Source: Chloracidobacterium sp. UBA6041 (GTDB lineage Bacteria; Acidobacteriota; Blastocatellia; Pyrinomonadales; Pyrinomonadaceae). From it: a stretch of DNA of 20,242 nt. Location of the stretch: contig DIYZ01000298.1 of NCBI GenBank assembly GCA_002427845.1, positions 1 through 20,242 of the forward strand. Reading direction: 5' to 3'. Every line of letters starts with the position of its first letter. Positions within the stretch are counted from its first letter, which is position 1. The translations under genes were made by a program, and so were the position numbers. Of the stretch, positions 7,914-15,439 are shown piece by piece. The notes under the pieces were generated by a model. That model did not search any database, was not told the DNA's origin, and saw only the letters and a program-made list of their open reading frames with translations.

Positions 7914-8192
7914 TTCAACCTCCTCGCTCTGTGTAGGCTTCCTGTACATCTCGCGGCCGCACTTGTTTAGTAACAGACCACCTTTTCTTCATGAGGGGAC
8001 GCTGAACGGAGTTAGGGCGCAATTGCAATGCCAACATTTTTCCGCCAAAAGCTTGCACCCGTTCCGTATTCGTTGAGTTGGCCCAGCGAGTGGAAGCTCG
8101 CAAAATTCGTTGAACCCAATAGAGGCGCAGTATTTGCAGAGTTGTTTCGAGGATTTAAGAAGCGAGGAAAAAACAAAGGGAGGACTGGGCAA

Positions 8193-8399
8193 ATGCCGAG
8201 AGGAGACAAAGGCGCCTACACTGATAAGCAGAAACGGCAGGCTGAACACATCGAGGAAGGCTACGAGAAGCGCGGAGTATCCGAAAAAGAAGCAGCCTCG
8301 CGCGCGTGGGCCACGGTGAACAAGGAGTCGGGCGGAGGGAAGAAGAGCGGGTCTGGTCGCGGCAAGAAAGAGAATCGGAGTGCGTCCAAGAAAGGCTGA
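8193..8399 (+). CDS. KGG-type basic stress-associated protein (tail frameshifted)
   Basis: A 68-residue basic protein beginning MPRGDKGAYTDKQKRQAEHI, then EEGYEKRGVSEKEAASRAWATVNKE and a Gly/Lys/Ser-rich tail. This core is a recurrent small family often labelled 'plasmid stabilization protein', a name with little experimental support. The ATG at 8193 follows GGGAGG at a workable distance. A longer frame from 8028 adds an N-terminus without family character. After the TGA (8397-8399) the +1 frame continues as a Lys/Gly/Ser-rich tail (KGGKKGGSRKGGKKSS) to a TAG at 8479-8481, so the reading frame was probably about 27 codons longer before a one-base change in the G/A-rich tract near 8390-8400. 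The core may still function. Confidence 0.65.
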   Translation: MPRGDKGAYTDKQKRQAEHIEEGYEKRGVSEKEAASRAWATVNKESGGGKKSGSGRGKKENRSASKKG

Positions 8400-8493
8400 G
8401 AAGGGCGGCAAGAAGGGCGGAAGCAGGAAAGGCGGTAAGAAATCGAGCAAAAAGTTAGGACGAAAATCGTCAAAGAAGTAGGTATCATTCATC

Positions 8494-9122
8494 ATGACGC
8501 GTAAACCGAAAACTAAGTCTGTCGGCGGGAAGCGAACAAGCCGGCAACACTCTGGCGCGCGAACAAGAGCGGCTAGCGGGAAGCGAACTTCGAAGCGGTC
8601 ATCGAAAACGTCCCGTAACACGTCCGCCAAAGAGAGTCTTGAAGTTGGTCAGCTTAGAGAACCAAGTCGCCGATGCCCGCTCAACATCAGCGGAAGCCGG
8701 GGCTGGAGTCTAAGCTGGAACCGCGGCCGCGTTATGGGGCCCCACATTACAAGGGATCCCGAAAGCTCAATCACAAGGTGGCCTTGATTACGGGCGGGGA
8801 TTCAGGAATTGGCCGCGCCGTCGCGATTTATTCGGCGACCAAGGGTGCAATTCATGCGTTCACAAAGTCACTAGCCCAGAACCTGGTCGAGAAAGGCATT
8901 CGCGTATATTGTGTCGCGTCCGGCCCGGTGTGGACGCCACTGAATCCGTCTGACAAGGCGGCGAAAGATGCCGCTGAATTTGGGGCTGACACGCCCATGC
9001 AACGTCCCGTGCAACCTGAAGAGATTGCGCCGGCATTTGTTTACTTCGCGTCAGAGGTTGACTCGAGTTATGTAACGGGTGAAGTCCTGACGCTCCTTGG
9101 GGGCGATACTACCGCGGGTTAA
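8494..9122 (+). pseudogene. Short-chain dehydrogenase (YhxC/GSP39-like), frameshifted and internally deleted
   Basis: Two frames together describe one SDR gene. The first (ATG 8494 to about 8660) is a Lys/Arg/Ser-rich extension. The second (about 8655-9122) runs MPAQHQRKPGLESKLEPRP, then VALITGGDSGIGRAVAI, and jumps straight to YSATKGAIHAFTKSLAQ. The cofactor-loop motif TGGDSGIGR and the YxxxK pair survive. About 130 residues that should lie between them are absent, including the NNAA-type motif and the catalytic serine strand. The normally conserved N-x-V-A-P-G reads YCVASG. A stop (TAG) blocks upstream extension of the second frame, confirming a frameshift near 8655-8665. The C-terminal PMQRPVQPEEIAPAFVYFAS is typical. 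The product cannot be a working oxidoreductase. Confidence 0.75.
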
Positions 9123-9161
9123 CCGCAGGTCAGTTTTGCAACTATTCACAGGAGGAAAATT

Positions 9162-9314
9162 ATGGGAGACAACGGTGGTGGAGGCAGTGTCGGCGTCGTA
9201 GCGGTTTTGGCGATTTTTGTGATCATCGTGGTGGCGGCGCTCTTTGTTTTCGGCGGACGGCTCTTTGGTGGAAACAAAAAGGTTGACATCAACATAAGCA
9301 CGCCCGCTAAGTAG
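9162..9314 (+). CDS. Small single-span membrane protein (50 aa)
   Basis: A 50-residue frame starting MGDNGGGGSVGVVAVLAIF continues through one transmembrane segment (about residues 10-30, rich in Val, Ile, Leu and Ala) into a basic/polar tail with GGNKKVDINISTPAK. AGGAGG stands 6 nt before the ATG, one of the best ribosome-binding sites in the window. The Gly-rich head and V-D-I-N-I tail resemble small uncharacterised proteins of Acidobacteria and Cyanobacteria. No function can be given. It is followed by an 11-bp stem structure that may end its transcript. Confidence 0.75.
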   Translation: MGDNGGGGSVGVVAVLAIFVIIVVAALFVFGGRLFGGNKKVDINISTPAK

Positions 9315-9421
9315 GGCCGCAGAGAAGCGAAAAATTAGCAGGTCTTCAAGCAACGGCGTGGTTGTGCTCGGGCTGATAGCAAGCGTCTGGTCCATGGCTC
9401 GTTTGTGCCACTGATCGCCTG

Positions 9422-9495
9422 AGCCGCGTGACGAGAGGTAATGTTTCGCCGGCAGCCGGTTGCTGCCTGCGCGGCTGGTCACGCGGCTTTTGTTA
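9422..9495 (+). terminator. Long-stem hairpin with T-rich tail
   Basis: A perfect 11-bp inverted repeat (AGCCGCGTGAC at 9422-9432, complement at 9478-9488) is followed by TTTGTTATT. The 45-nt loop holds a second 6-bp hairpin, GGCAGC/GCTGCC (9451-9456 and 9462-9467). It fits a rho-independent terminator of the 50-aa gene. The branched shape and the position 33 nt before the next start codon also allow a structured leader. Confidence 0.5.
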
Positions 9496-9527
9496 TTAAC
9501 GTTATTTTGTAAACAGGGAGCTTTAAC

Positions 9528-9914
9528 ATGTTTCGCAAATTCGCAGTCGCGGCCGCAAACGCACTTGGCTCATCCTGGATGTTTGTTACGAACGTCATTC
9601 TGATCCTGATCTGGTTGGTGCTGGGACCGTTCTTCCATTATTCAGACACGTGGCAGCTATTTGTTAATACAGCGACGACGATATTTACCTACCTCGCCGT
9701 CTTCCTGATTCAAAACACGCAGAACCGCGACGCGCAGGCGATCCACTTAAAGCTCGACGAGTTGATCAGAGGCGTATCCGGTGCACGAACTCATTTGGTG
9801 AACCTCGAAAATCTCACCGACGAGGAGCTTGCAGGCTTACAGGAAGAATTCAGTCGGCTCCAGAAGAAACACGTAAAAGCGAACGAAGAAGGAGACCCAA
9901 TCCCAGCCGATTGA
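9528..9914 (+). CDS. Low-affinity iron permease family membrane protein (PF04120)
   Basis: A 128-residue protein with two membrane spans (about residues 15-36 and 43-63), followed by a cytosolic, helical Glu/Lys-rich tail. The family block VNTATTIFTYLAVFLIQNTQNRD, then AIHLKLDELIRG and LENLTDEELAGLQEEF, is typical of PF04120. The family name comes from yeast Fet4, but bacterial members are much shorter and iron transport has not been shown for them, so I would treat it as a small inner-membrane protein of unknown transport activity. GGGAG precedes the ATG by about 8 nt. A branched hairpin lies just upstream. Confidence 0.8.
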   Translation: MFRKFAVAAANALGSSWMFVTNVILILIWLVLGPFFHYSDTWQLFVNTATTIFTYLAVFLIQNTQNRDAQAIHLKLDELIRGVSGARTHLVNLENLTDEELAGLQEEFSRLQKKHVKANEEGDPIPAD

Positions 9915-10008
9915 AGGCCGGGGCTCGTGATCTCGACTAAAGCACAGGGGTTAGGGAATTGGAAATCGCCGGTGATTAGGAGTTGTTAAATAGCGTCCTT
10001 CTTAATTT

Positions 10009-10329
10009 ATGAAGCAACTTGCCCGCAAATCCCACTTGCTTTCTATTCTGCCCCCAACCGGGGAGGCGGCGCCGCCTACGTTCGACATGAGCGCGAACGT
10101 CGTACGAAAATCGTTTGATGGTTGGCTAAAGGCCGTGCAGCCAATAGTTGAGTCTGCGGCTGGCGGTGAAAATAAACCAGCACGCCTGTTTTTTAACCTG
10201 CGACCACTTACTTCAACAGATACTATTCGTGTTGGTCGAGCGACCGTTCGCGAGAGCAACAGCCATCGTTACTGGCCGCGAGAAGTTGTGGAAAAGTTTC
10301 TCGCGGCAGAAGTCATCACCGGCAACTGA
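10009..10329 (+). CDS. Hypothetical protein (106 aa), doubtful
   Basis: An open frame of 106 residues beginning MKQLARKSHLLSILPPTGEA, with no signal peptide, membrane span or recognisable motif. The second half is mixed and hydrophilic and contains WPREVVEKFLAAEV. No Shine-Dalgarno is apparent before the ATG, and an antisense frame of 85 residues covers much of the same DNA. It ends 16 nt before the convergent M2 peptidase gene. The amino-acid mix and lack of rare-codon runs make it plausible but unproven. Confidence 0.35.
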   Translation: MKQLARKSHLLSILPPTGEAAPPTFDMSANVVRKSFDGWLKAVQPIVESAAGGENKPARLFFNLRPLTSTDTIRVGRATVRESNSHRYWPREVVEKFLAAEVITGN

Positions 10330-10344
10330 CGTAACTGTTTTTGT

Positions 10345-12201
10345 CTAACGCTTGCTTCCGGCTTTCTGATTCTCAGCATCCAGCCACGTTTTGAGCGGCG
10401 CAAAGTAATCGATGATTGCCGTCGCATCCATCTTGTCTTCGCCTGTCATCGCCTTCAACGCTTCCGGCCAGGGCTTGCTCTGACCCATCGCCAGCATCTG
10501 GGCGAGTTTCTCTCCAGCCTTCTTGTTGCCGTAGATGGAGCACTGATAGAGAGGCCCGTTGAACCCCGCCTCACGACATAACGCGCGATGAAATTGAAAC
10601 TGGAGAATTGCCGCCAGGAAGTAACGCGCGTAAGGCGTGTTGGCCGGCACGTGATACTTGGCGCCGGCATCAAAATCCTGCTCACTCCGTGGCGCCGGCG
10701 GCGCCAGCCCCTGATATTTGGCGCGCAGGTCCCACCATGCTTTGTTGTAGTCGTTTGGCCCAACTTCGCCCGAGAAAACTTTCCAACGCCACTGATCGAC
10801 CAGGTAACCAAACGGCAGGAATGCGACTTTATCGAGCGCGCGTTGCAGGAGAAAACCTATGTCCGCGCTCTGGTCCGGCACCTTATCAATCAATCCGATC
10901 TGTTTCAGGTATGGCGAGGTAACCGATAAAGCCATTGTGTCGCCGATAGCTTCGTGGAAACCATCGTTCGCACTATCGCGGTAAAGGAATGGCTGTCCCG
11001 AATAAGCCATCTGGTAGTAGTTATGTCCGAGTTCGTGATGGACGGTGGTGAAGTCTTCCTCGTTTACCTGGATGCACATCTTCAGCCGTACATCTTTTTC
11101 GTAATCGATATCCCAGGCACTGGCGTGGCACACCGCTTCGTGGTCCACCGGCTTGACTAACATCGAGCGCTCCCAAAATGTTTGCGGCAGCGGATCAAAA
11201 CCGAGCGACGTGAAAAACGATTCGCCGTAATGCACTAACTGTTTGGGGTCGGTGTTGCGTGCTTTGAGAATCTGGGTCAAATCGTAACCACGATCGCCAC
11301 CGCCCTCGGGCTTGAGCAGCGGGTAGATGTTGCCCCACTGCTGCGCCCACATATTGCCAAGCAGGTGAGCTGGAATTGGACCGTCTTCCGGCACCACGTC
11401 CTTGCCATACTTCTCGGAAAGCTTGTGTCGCGTGTAGGTGTAGAGCGAATCGTAAAGCGGCTTTACCTGTTGCCAGAGTCGTTCCATCTCAGCGGCGAAA
11501 GCGTCAGGATCCATGTCATACTTCGCTCGCCACATCGCGCCCGTGTCTTTGAATCCCATTTCGCGCGCGCCCTTGTTACTCAGCTCGACAAAACGCACAT
11601 AGTCCTTTCGATAAGGCGGCGAAACCTGATGCCAGCCTAACCAGATCTTTTTCAACTCTTCAGGGTCACGGCTATTGGACATGATCTCTTCCATGTCGCC
11701 GAGGCTGAGACATTTTCCTTTGTCGCCGTCAGGACAGTACTTGCCCTTGCCGTAATCGCCTTCGAGCGAAGCCGCGAGCCTGGTCAGTTCATTGCGTTCG
11801 GCCGCGTCCTTTGGCGCCGGCAACACCAACGACAATTTCAGCAGCTTCAGTTTGCGCGCCACGTCGTAAGGCAAATCCAGACCATCAAAACGACGCGACT
11901 GATCGACTAAATCACTGACTGTGGCGATGACCGCGTTGTTAGCGTCGGCGGAAAGTGCCTCCGTGTCATCAGTAATGAAGGTGCTCTTCACCCAATCCGC
12001 GCGGCTGTATTTGAGGTTAAGGTCAAGCAGTTTCTTTTCCGCATCGGCAATAAACTTCTCCGCTTCCGCCGGCGTGCCCTTCTCGCCAGAAATAGAAACT
12101 GAGTTTGGGTTTTTTGTGCAAGATGACATAAGCGCCAGCCCAATACCTACGATGAGAAACGACCCCCACCACAGATGACGACTACGACAAATAAAATCCA
12201 T
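10345..12201 (-). CDS. M2-family (ACE-like) zinc peptidyl-dipeptidase, lipoprotein
   Basis: A 618-residue homologue of angiotensin-converting enzyme that should remove C-terminal dipeptides outside the cytoplasm. The zinc motif HELGH (about residues 389-393) is followed by GFHEAIGD, whose Glu is the third ligand. Upstream blocks VHYGESFFTSLGFDPLP and HASAWDI are family-typical. The N-terminus has a hydrophobic stretch ending in a lipobox-like LMSSC, so the protein is probably lipid-anchored in the periplasm or outer membrane. I start at the ATG at 12201, which has GGAGG 5 nt upstream. A GTG six codons earlier lacks a site. It stands alone, convergent with a doubtful small gene. Confidence 0.92.
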   Translation of the reverse strand: MDFICRSRHLWWGSFLIVGIGLALMSSCTKNPNSVSISGEKGTPAEAEKFIADAEKKLLDLNLKYSRADWVKSTFITDDTEALSADANNAVIATVSDLVDQSRRFDGLDLPYDVARKLKLLKLSLVLPAPKDAAERNELTRLAASLEGDYGKGKYCPDGDKGKCLSLGDMEEIMSNSRDPEELKKIWLGWHQVSPPYRKDYVRFVELSNKGAREMGFKDTGAMWRAKYDMDPDAFAAEMERLWQQVKPLYDSLYTYTRHKLSEKYGKDVVPEDGPIPAHLLGNMWAQQWGNIYPLLKPEGGGDRGYDLTQILKARNTDPKQLVHYGESFFTSLGFDPLPQTFWERSMLVKPVDHEAVCHASAWDIDYEKDVRLKMCIQVNEEDFTTVHHELGHNYYQMAYSGQPFLYRDSANDGFHEAIGDTMALSVTSPYLKQIGLIDKVPDQSADIGFLLQRALDKVAFLPFGYLVDQWRWKVFSGEVGPNDYNKAWWDLRAKYQGLAPPAPRSEQDFDAGAKYHVPANTPYARYFLAAILQFQFHRALCREAGFNGPLYQCSIYGNKKAGEKLAQMLAMGQSKPWPEALKAMTGEDKMDATAIIDYFAPLKTWLDAENQKAGSKR

Positions 12202-12489
12202 GTTTGCCTCCGTTGACACTGACGACGAAATAATGGGATTAGCTTGGGGATGCGAAAGGATTGTAACGAGGGTTGAGAAAGTTGGGAAGGGCGGCGAGAA
12301 CTGGGCCGGAATTCAGACGGGAGAAACCTGAGCTCGCACAGTTCGACTGGATTAGATTTCTCTAAGATTACATATCCAACCTTCAGGTGTTTCCAAGTGT
12401 CTGATTAGTTGCCGTTCGTGGAACACGCGGGCCGGCAAACGGTTGCTTTCAGAAAATGAGATCTCGCGATCGTAGGGCGCTTGACCGAT
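12202..12489. other. Intergenic region upstream of the M2 peptidase
   Basis: About 290 nt between the M2 gene start and the hairpin at 12490. It presumably holds the minus-strand promoter of the peptidase, and it contains the GGAGG site next to the start. I see no open frame with coding character, no RNA gene and no convincing promoter consensus. Confidence 0.4.
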
Positions 12490-12522
12490 GGTACTGATGC
12501 TTTTTAGAAGTGCATCAGTACC
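12490..12522. repeat. Perfect 11-bp inverted repeat
   Basis: GGTACTGATGC and its exact complement flank an 11-nt loop. It lies 11 nt beyond the stop of the acyltransferase pseudogene on the minus strand, where a terminator would sit, but neither side has a U-run. It may be a rho-independent-like end signal or a member of a dispersed palindromic repeat family. Confidence 0.6.
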
Positions 12523-12533
12523 TGACGAATGTT

Positions 12534-13678
12534 TCAGTTTGCGAGCGGAATGGGTACGGAAGAAGGCGGTTTGCCGGACGCAACCGGTTCAATCACAACG
12601 AACGGCGGGCCCGACTCATATTCAGTCTTGCGAGGCGAGAACTGAGTCTTTAGACGATTGAATCGTCTTTCAATTAGACAAAACGAGGCGGAGGAAATTC
12701 CTATTGCCAGCACGAGTTTGGCCCACGGTTCCCAGTAACCGAGGTAATAGAAACTCGTGCTTCTTACGACCAGCCAATGCCACAAGTACAAACCATATGA
12801 AATCTTGCCGAAGCAGCGGAGCAAACGCGTTTGCAACACAGCCGACAAGATGCGGGGAGGCGAATCGGCGGCGACTAAGATTACGACACCCGCCATCAGC
12901 GCGATTAACGAAAACCCGCCGCCATACAAAAACTCGTCTGTAAAATTTGACCGGCGGAGAAGATAAAGAAAGCAGCTGGCTGATAGCAGACTGACCAGGC
13001 CTAGCAACTCTTGTTTCTTATGCTCACGTCCTTCATCGGCAGTAACGCCAACAAACAACCGGTTAACAGAGCGTCCGCGCGCGTGTCTGTTCCGTAATAG
13101 AGCCTTGTGAAGTTCGCTCCCGAACTCAAAAGCCAATAACGACGGATCGCGATGGCCAGGATTACGACGACGAGACCGCCCACGATGAATCGCCGTTTCA
13201 GCTTGAGCGCCAGGCAGCCAGAAAGCAGCACCGGCCAAACGAGATAGAATTGTTCTTCGATTGAAAGTGACCAGATGATTGCTGTCGGATCAAGAGAAGC
13301 ATCCCAGCCAAACGCCATGCGCCAGTTGGTTGAGTAAGCAAGAGCGATGGCGATTAGTTTCAACTCCTGGAAGGTCCCGAGCAGTTGCGTGTGATACGTA
13401 ACCAGCAGGCAGGCGATTAAATAGAGTAAGAGGGCCGGCCCAAGCCGCAAGACGCGGCGCATGTAGAAATTTCGTAAGGATATTGTTTTAGACTGTTCAA
13501 ATTCTGCCCCTAGCAGACCGGTTATAAGGAAGCCGCTAAGCACAAAAAACAGATCAACGCCAAGAAAACCGCCGCTTAAAGAAAACGGTGTCAGTTGGTG
13601 GTGAACTATTACTGAAAGGATTGCGATTCCGCGGAGACCATCAAGCTCGGGTACATGCCGTGATCCAAAACTTTCCAT
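12534..13678 (-). pseudogene. Acyltransferase-3 family membrane protein (OafA/YrhL-like), frameshifted
   Basis: Two overlapping minus-strand frames make one gene of about 380 residues. The first (from ATG 13678, MESFGSRHVPELDGLRGIAI, to the stop at 13001) holds the N-terminal spans with LDGLRG, HH, LGVDLFFVLSGFLIT, WSLSIEEQFYLVWP and TDTRADALL. The second frame (to 12534) continues from about KKQELLGLVSLL through more spans to KISYGLYLWHWLVV and a basic tail. The switch lies at about 13005-13030. Family members transfer acyl groups to envelope polysaccharides or lipids. A weak in-frame TTG lies at 13723. No ribosome-binding site is clear at any candidate start. A single-base error in the sequence would explain it equally well. 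Confidence 0.8.
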
Positions 13679-13761
13679 ACCGGCGGTAGCGCGTTCCATG
13701 GTGCGGAGGGCAGTCAACGCCAAAAGGCGAGGGCGATCACAAGTGAATCCAGTAGCTCAAG

Positions 13762-13995
13762 CTACGGTTCGACCAAACCCTTTTTAATATTCCGCTGCCA
13801 GGCTTCATAGTTTCGTACGCGTCGCTTCGCCTGTTTTCGCGTGAGCTTCAACTCCTGCGCCACGGAATCGATGCGCGCGGTCCGGTCCTTCTTCTTATCA
13901 TAACGGTCACCTGGCGCTCGCAAATAAATCTGGTAGGCACGAGTCCATTCCGATTTCACATCGGCGGTAGCCTGTTTGCCACGTTGTTCCGGCAT
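13762..13995 (-). CDS. Small basic protein, possible helix-turn-helix (77 aa)
   Basis: A 77-residue basic protein. The middle and C-terminal part (ARIDSVAQELKLTRKQAKRR, then VRNYEAWQRN) has the spacing of a helix-turn-helix with a basic recognition helix, so nucleic-acid binding is plausible but not established. AAGGGA stands 6-7 nt before the ATG. It is downstream of the MscS remnant and upstream of the acyltransferase pseudogene on the same strand. I cannot name the family. Confidence 0.6.
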   Translation of the reverse strand: MPEQRGKQATADVKSEWTRAYQIYLRAPGDRYDKKKDRTARIDSVAQELKLTRKQAKRRVRNYEAWQRNIKKGLVEP

Positions 13996-14109
13996 ATGTT
14001 GTCCCTTCGGGCGAGTTTCAACTTGAATTCTAGCAGTGGATGCTTGCGAAGCGGTAGCAGAAATTTTGGGAGTTGATCGCGAGAGTTTGGAGCATGGGCC
14101 ACAGCTAAT

Positions 14110-14906
14110 CTACCTCGCGGCCCCTCGCGGAAACATGACCTTGTCAGGCGCAGCGTTTAGGCTAGCGAGCATTTTCTCGATCAACTTGCTCTTTACTCTA
14201 CCGGCCTGTTTCGGTTCCACCAGGTAACGCACTATTGCCTCCGGCCAGGTATTATCGCTTACGCGAAATAAGACTGCCGGATACTCCCGGACCTCCAATT
14301 GGTCCACCAGAGTTTCCGAAAGCAAGGATCGAAACGTGCGTACCCGCTCGAACATTGCTTCGCCAATTTCTTCTTCCGCTATCCGTCGCATAGTTTGCGG
14401 ACGAATTCGAGATCGCTTTCGTAAGCGACGTTGAATTTGATTTCATTCCAGATGTAGGGAAATAGTAGACAGGAGTAATTTTAAACAGCCGAGCTTAGAA
14501 CCTTTGAATTTGGAAACTTCATGATGCGACCGCTCGGATGATCGGTGGACAAGTATTCGCCGCCGAATTCCCATAACGTCGTATCGAGATAGCCTACGAC
14601 CAGCACATCTCCACTCGCCTCACCGATTCTTATACGGTCCCCGACGCGGTAGGGTGTTCTGACCAAAATGTAAATCCAGGCAATAAAACTAGTAATCGGA
14701 GTTTGTAATGCTTGACTATCCCTCCGGAGAAAAAGATCCACATGAAGCAACGCTCCCTCAGTTTCTGAAGAAGCGCTGCCTTGCTGTGGACGCTGCTCTA
14801 ACGTTTCCGCCAGAGCCCCTTTAGAAACCCGCGCGAAAGCCGGCGAGGTTTCTATCTTATTTGATCCACGAAACCGAAAACCTTGATCCCCCTTTGTCAG
14901 CTCTTG
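14110..14906 (-). pseudogene. MscS-type mechanosensitive channel, degraded
   Basis: The conserved pore and beta-domain are readable but broken. One frame gives LQTPITSFIAWIYILVRTP, YRVGDRIRIG, YLDTTLWEFGGEYLSTDHPS and FPNSKVLSSAV, then hits TAA (14481-14483) where related channels have Tyr. The same frame resumes as NYS-CLL-FPYIWNEIKFNVAYESDLEFVRK. A one-base loss in an A-run (14394-14396) then shifts to a second frame, RRIAEEEIGEAMFERVRTFR, which ends at 14110. Upstream, the frame stays open to a TAG at 14907-14909 (GFRFRGSNKIETSPAFARVS) but contains neither the membrane helices nor a sound start. There are thus at least three lesions: N-terminal loss, a nonsense codon and a frameshift. Confidence 0.82.
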
Positions 14907-14960
14907 CTACCAGGCAAAGGCGCCGGCGCTGGTTCACCGTGAACGTCGGTTAGGCGTTAG

Positions 14961-15107
14961 CTAGACAGCCCTTCGGCCCGACACCAGATTGATAATGAAC
15001 ACAATCAGCGCGACGACAAGTAGCAAGTGAATCAGTCCGCCGCCGATGTGACCCAAGAAACCGATTAACCAAAGAATGAGCAAAATCACAAGAATCGTCC
15101 ACAACAT
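14961..15107 (-). CDS. lmo0937-family small membrane protein (48 aa)
   Basis: A 48-residue, almost wholly hydrophobic protein starting MLWTILVILLILWLIGFLGH. A Gly-Gly-Gly hinge separates it from a second hydrophobic stretch (LIHLLLVVALIVFIINLVSG), and it ends in RRAV. The pattern matches the lmo0937 family (DUF5670-like), tiny two-helix membrane proteins that are common in stress-adapted soil bacteria and of unknown function. AAGGAG lies 8 nt before the ATG. It precedes the MscS pseudogene on the same strand. Confidence 0.85.
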   Translation of the reverse strand: MLWTILVILLILWLIGFLGHIGGGLIHLLLVVALIVFIINLVSGRRAV

Positions 15108-15439
15108 ACGCTCTTCTCCTTTACTGAATAACCTGCGAATTTTCGAAACTCTTGGAACGATTCCCTAACGGAGCAATGCTCATGCCATTTTGTGATAAAG
15201 CCCATTTGCTGGTGTTACTCCTCAATAAACTGCGGAGATCGGGCCAACTCGACTTGGCCGCGCCAGTCCCCGGCGCAGAGCCCAATCTACAGAGGTGCAT
15301 TAGAACCGTTCGCTTCCCGTTCGCTTCCCGTTTCGGCACCGGCAATGAATTTTGTGCGGATTCGGGTCAAAAACTCGGCCCACCGTCATTTGTCCCCATA
15401 AACAATGGGCTGCCAGTCAGCCGCGACGGCAGATACTTC
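15108..15439. other. Divergent intergenic region
   Basis: About 330 nt between the lmo0937-type gene and the Rrf2 promoter. The left end carries the AAGGAG site of the minus-strand gene. The middle holds a short 11-bp tandem repeat (15306-15333). Open frames here lack ribosome-binding sites and protein-like composition. No RNA gene is recognised. Confidence 0.4.
15306..15333. repeat. 11-bp direct repeat, 2.5 copies
   Basis: CCGTTCGCTTC occurs twice in tandem and is followed by a partial third unit, CCGTTT. It lies in the intergenic region before the Rrf2 gene. Replication slippage is the simplest origin. Confidence 0.6.

Noticed and set aside
8028..8192. N-terminal extension of the KGG-type protein from 8028
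   Set aside because: The family start MPRGDK at 8193 has its own GGGAGG, and the extra 55 residues have no family character and no ribosome-binding site.
7989..8630. 213-codon minus-strand frame rich in Phe, Leu and Pro
   Set aside because: It is antisense to the Lys/Arg-rich KGG and SDR N-terminal frames. The odd composition is the complement of AAG/GGC-rich codons.
10002..10259. 85-codon minus-strand frame opposite the doubtful gene at 10009
   Set aside because: It has no ribosome-binding site or motif. If either strand is coding, the plus strand is more likely.
14460..14480. Second copy of the REP element (TAGTAGACAGGA) in the MscS remnant
   Set aside because: Only a few bases match, there is no inverted partner, and the segment aligns with channel coding sequence instead.
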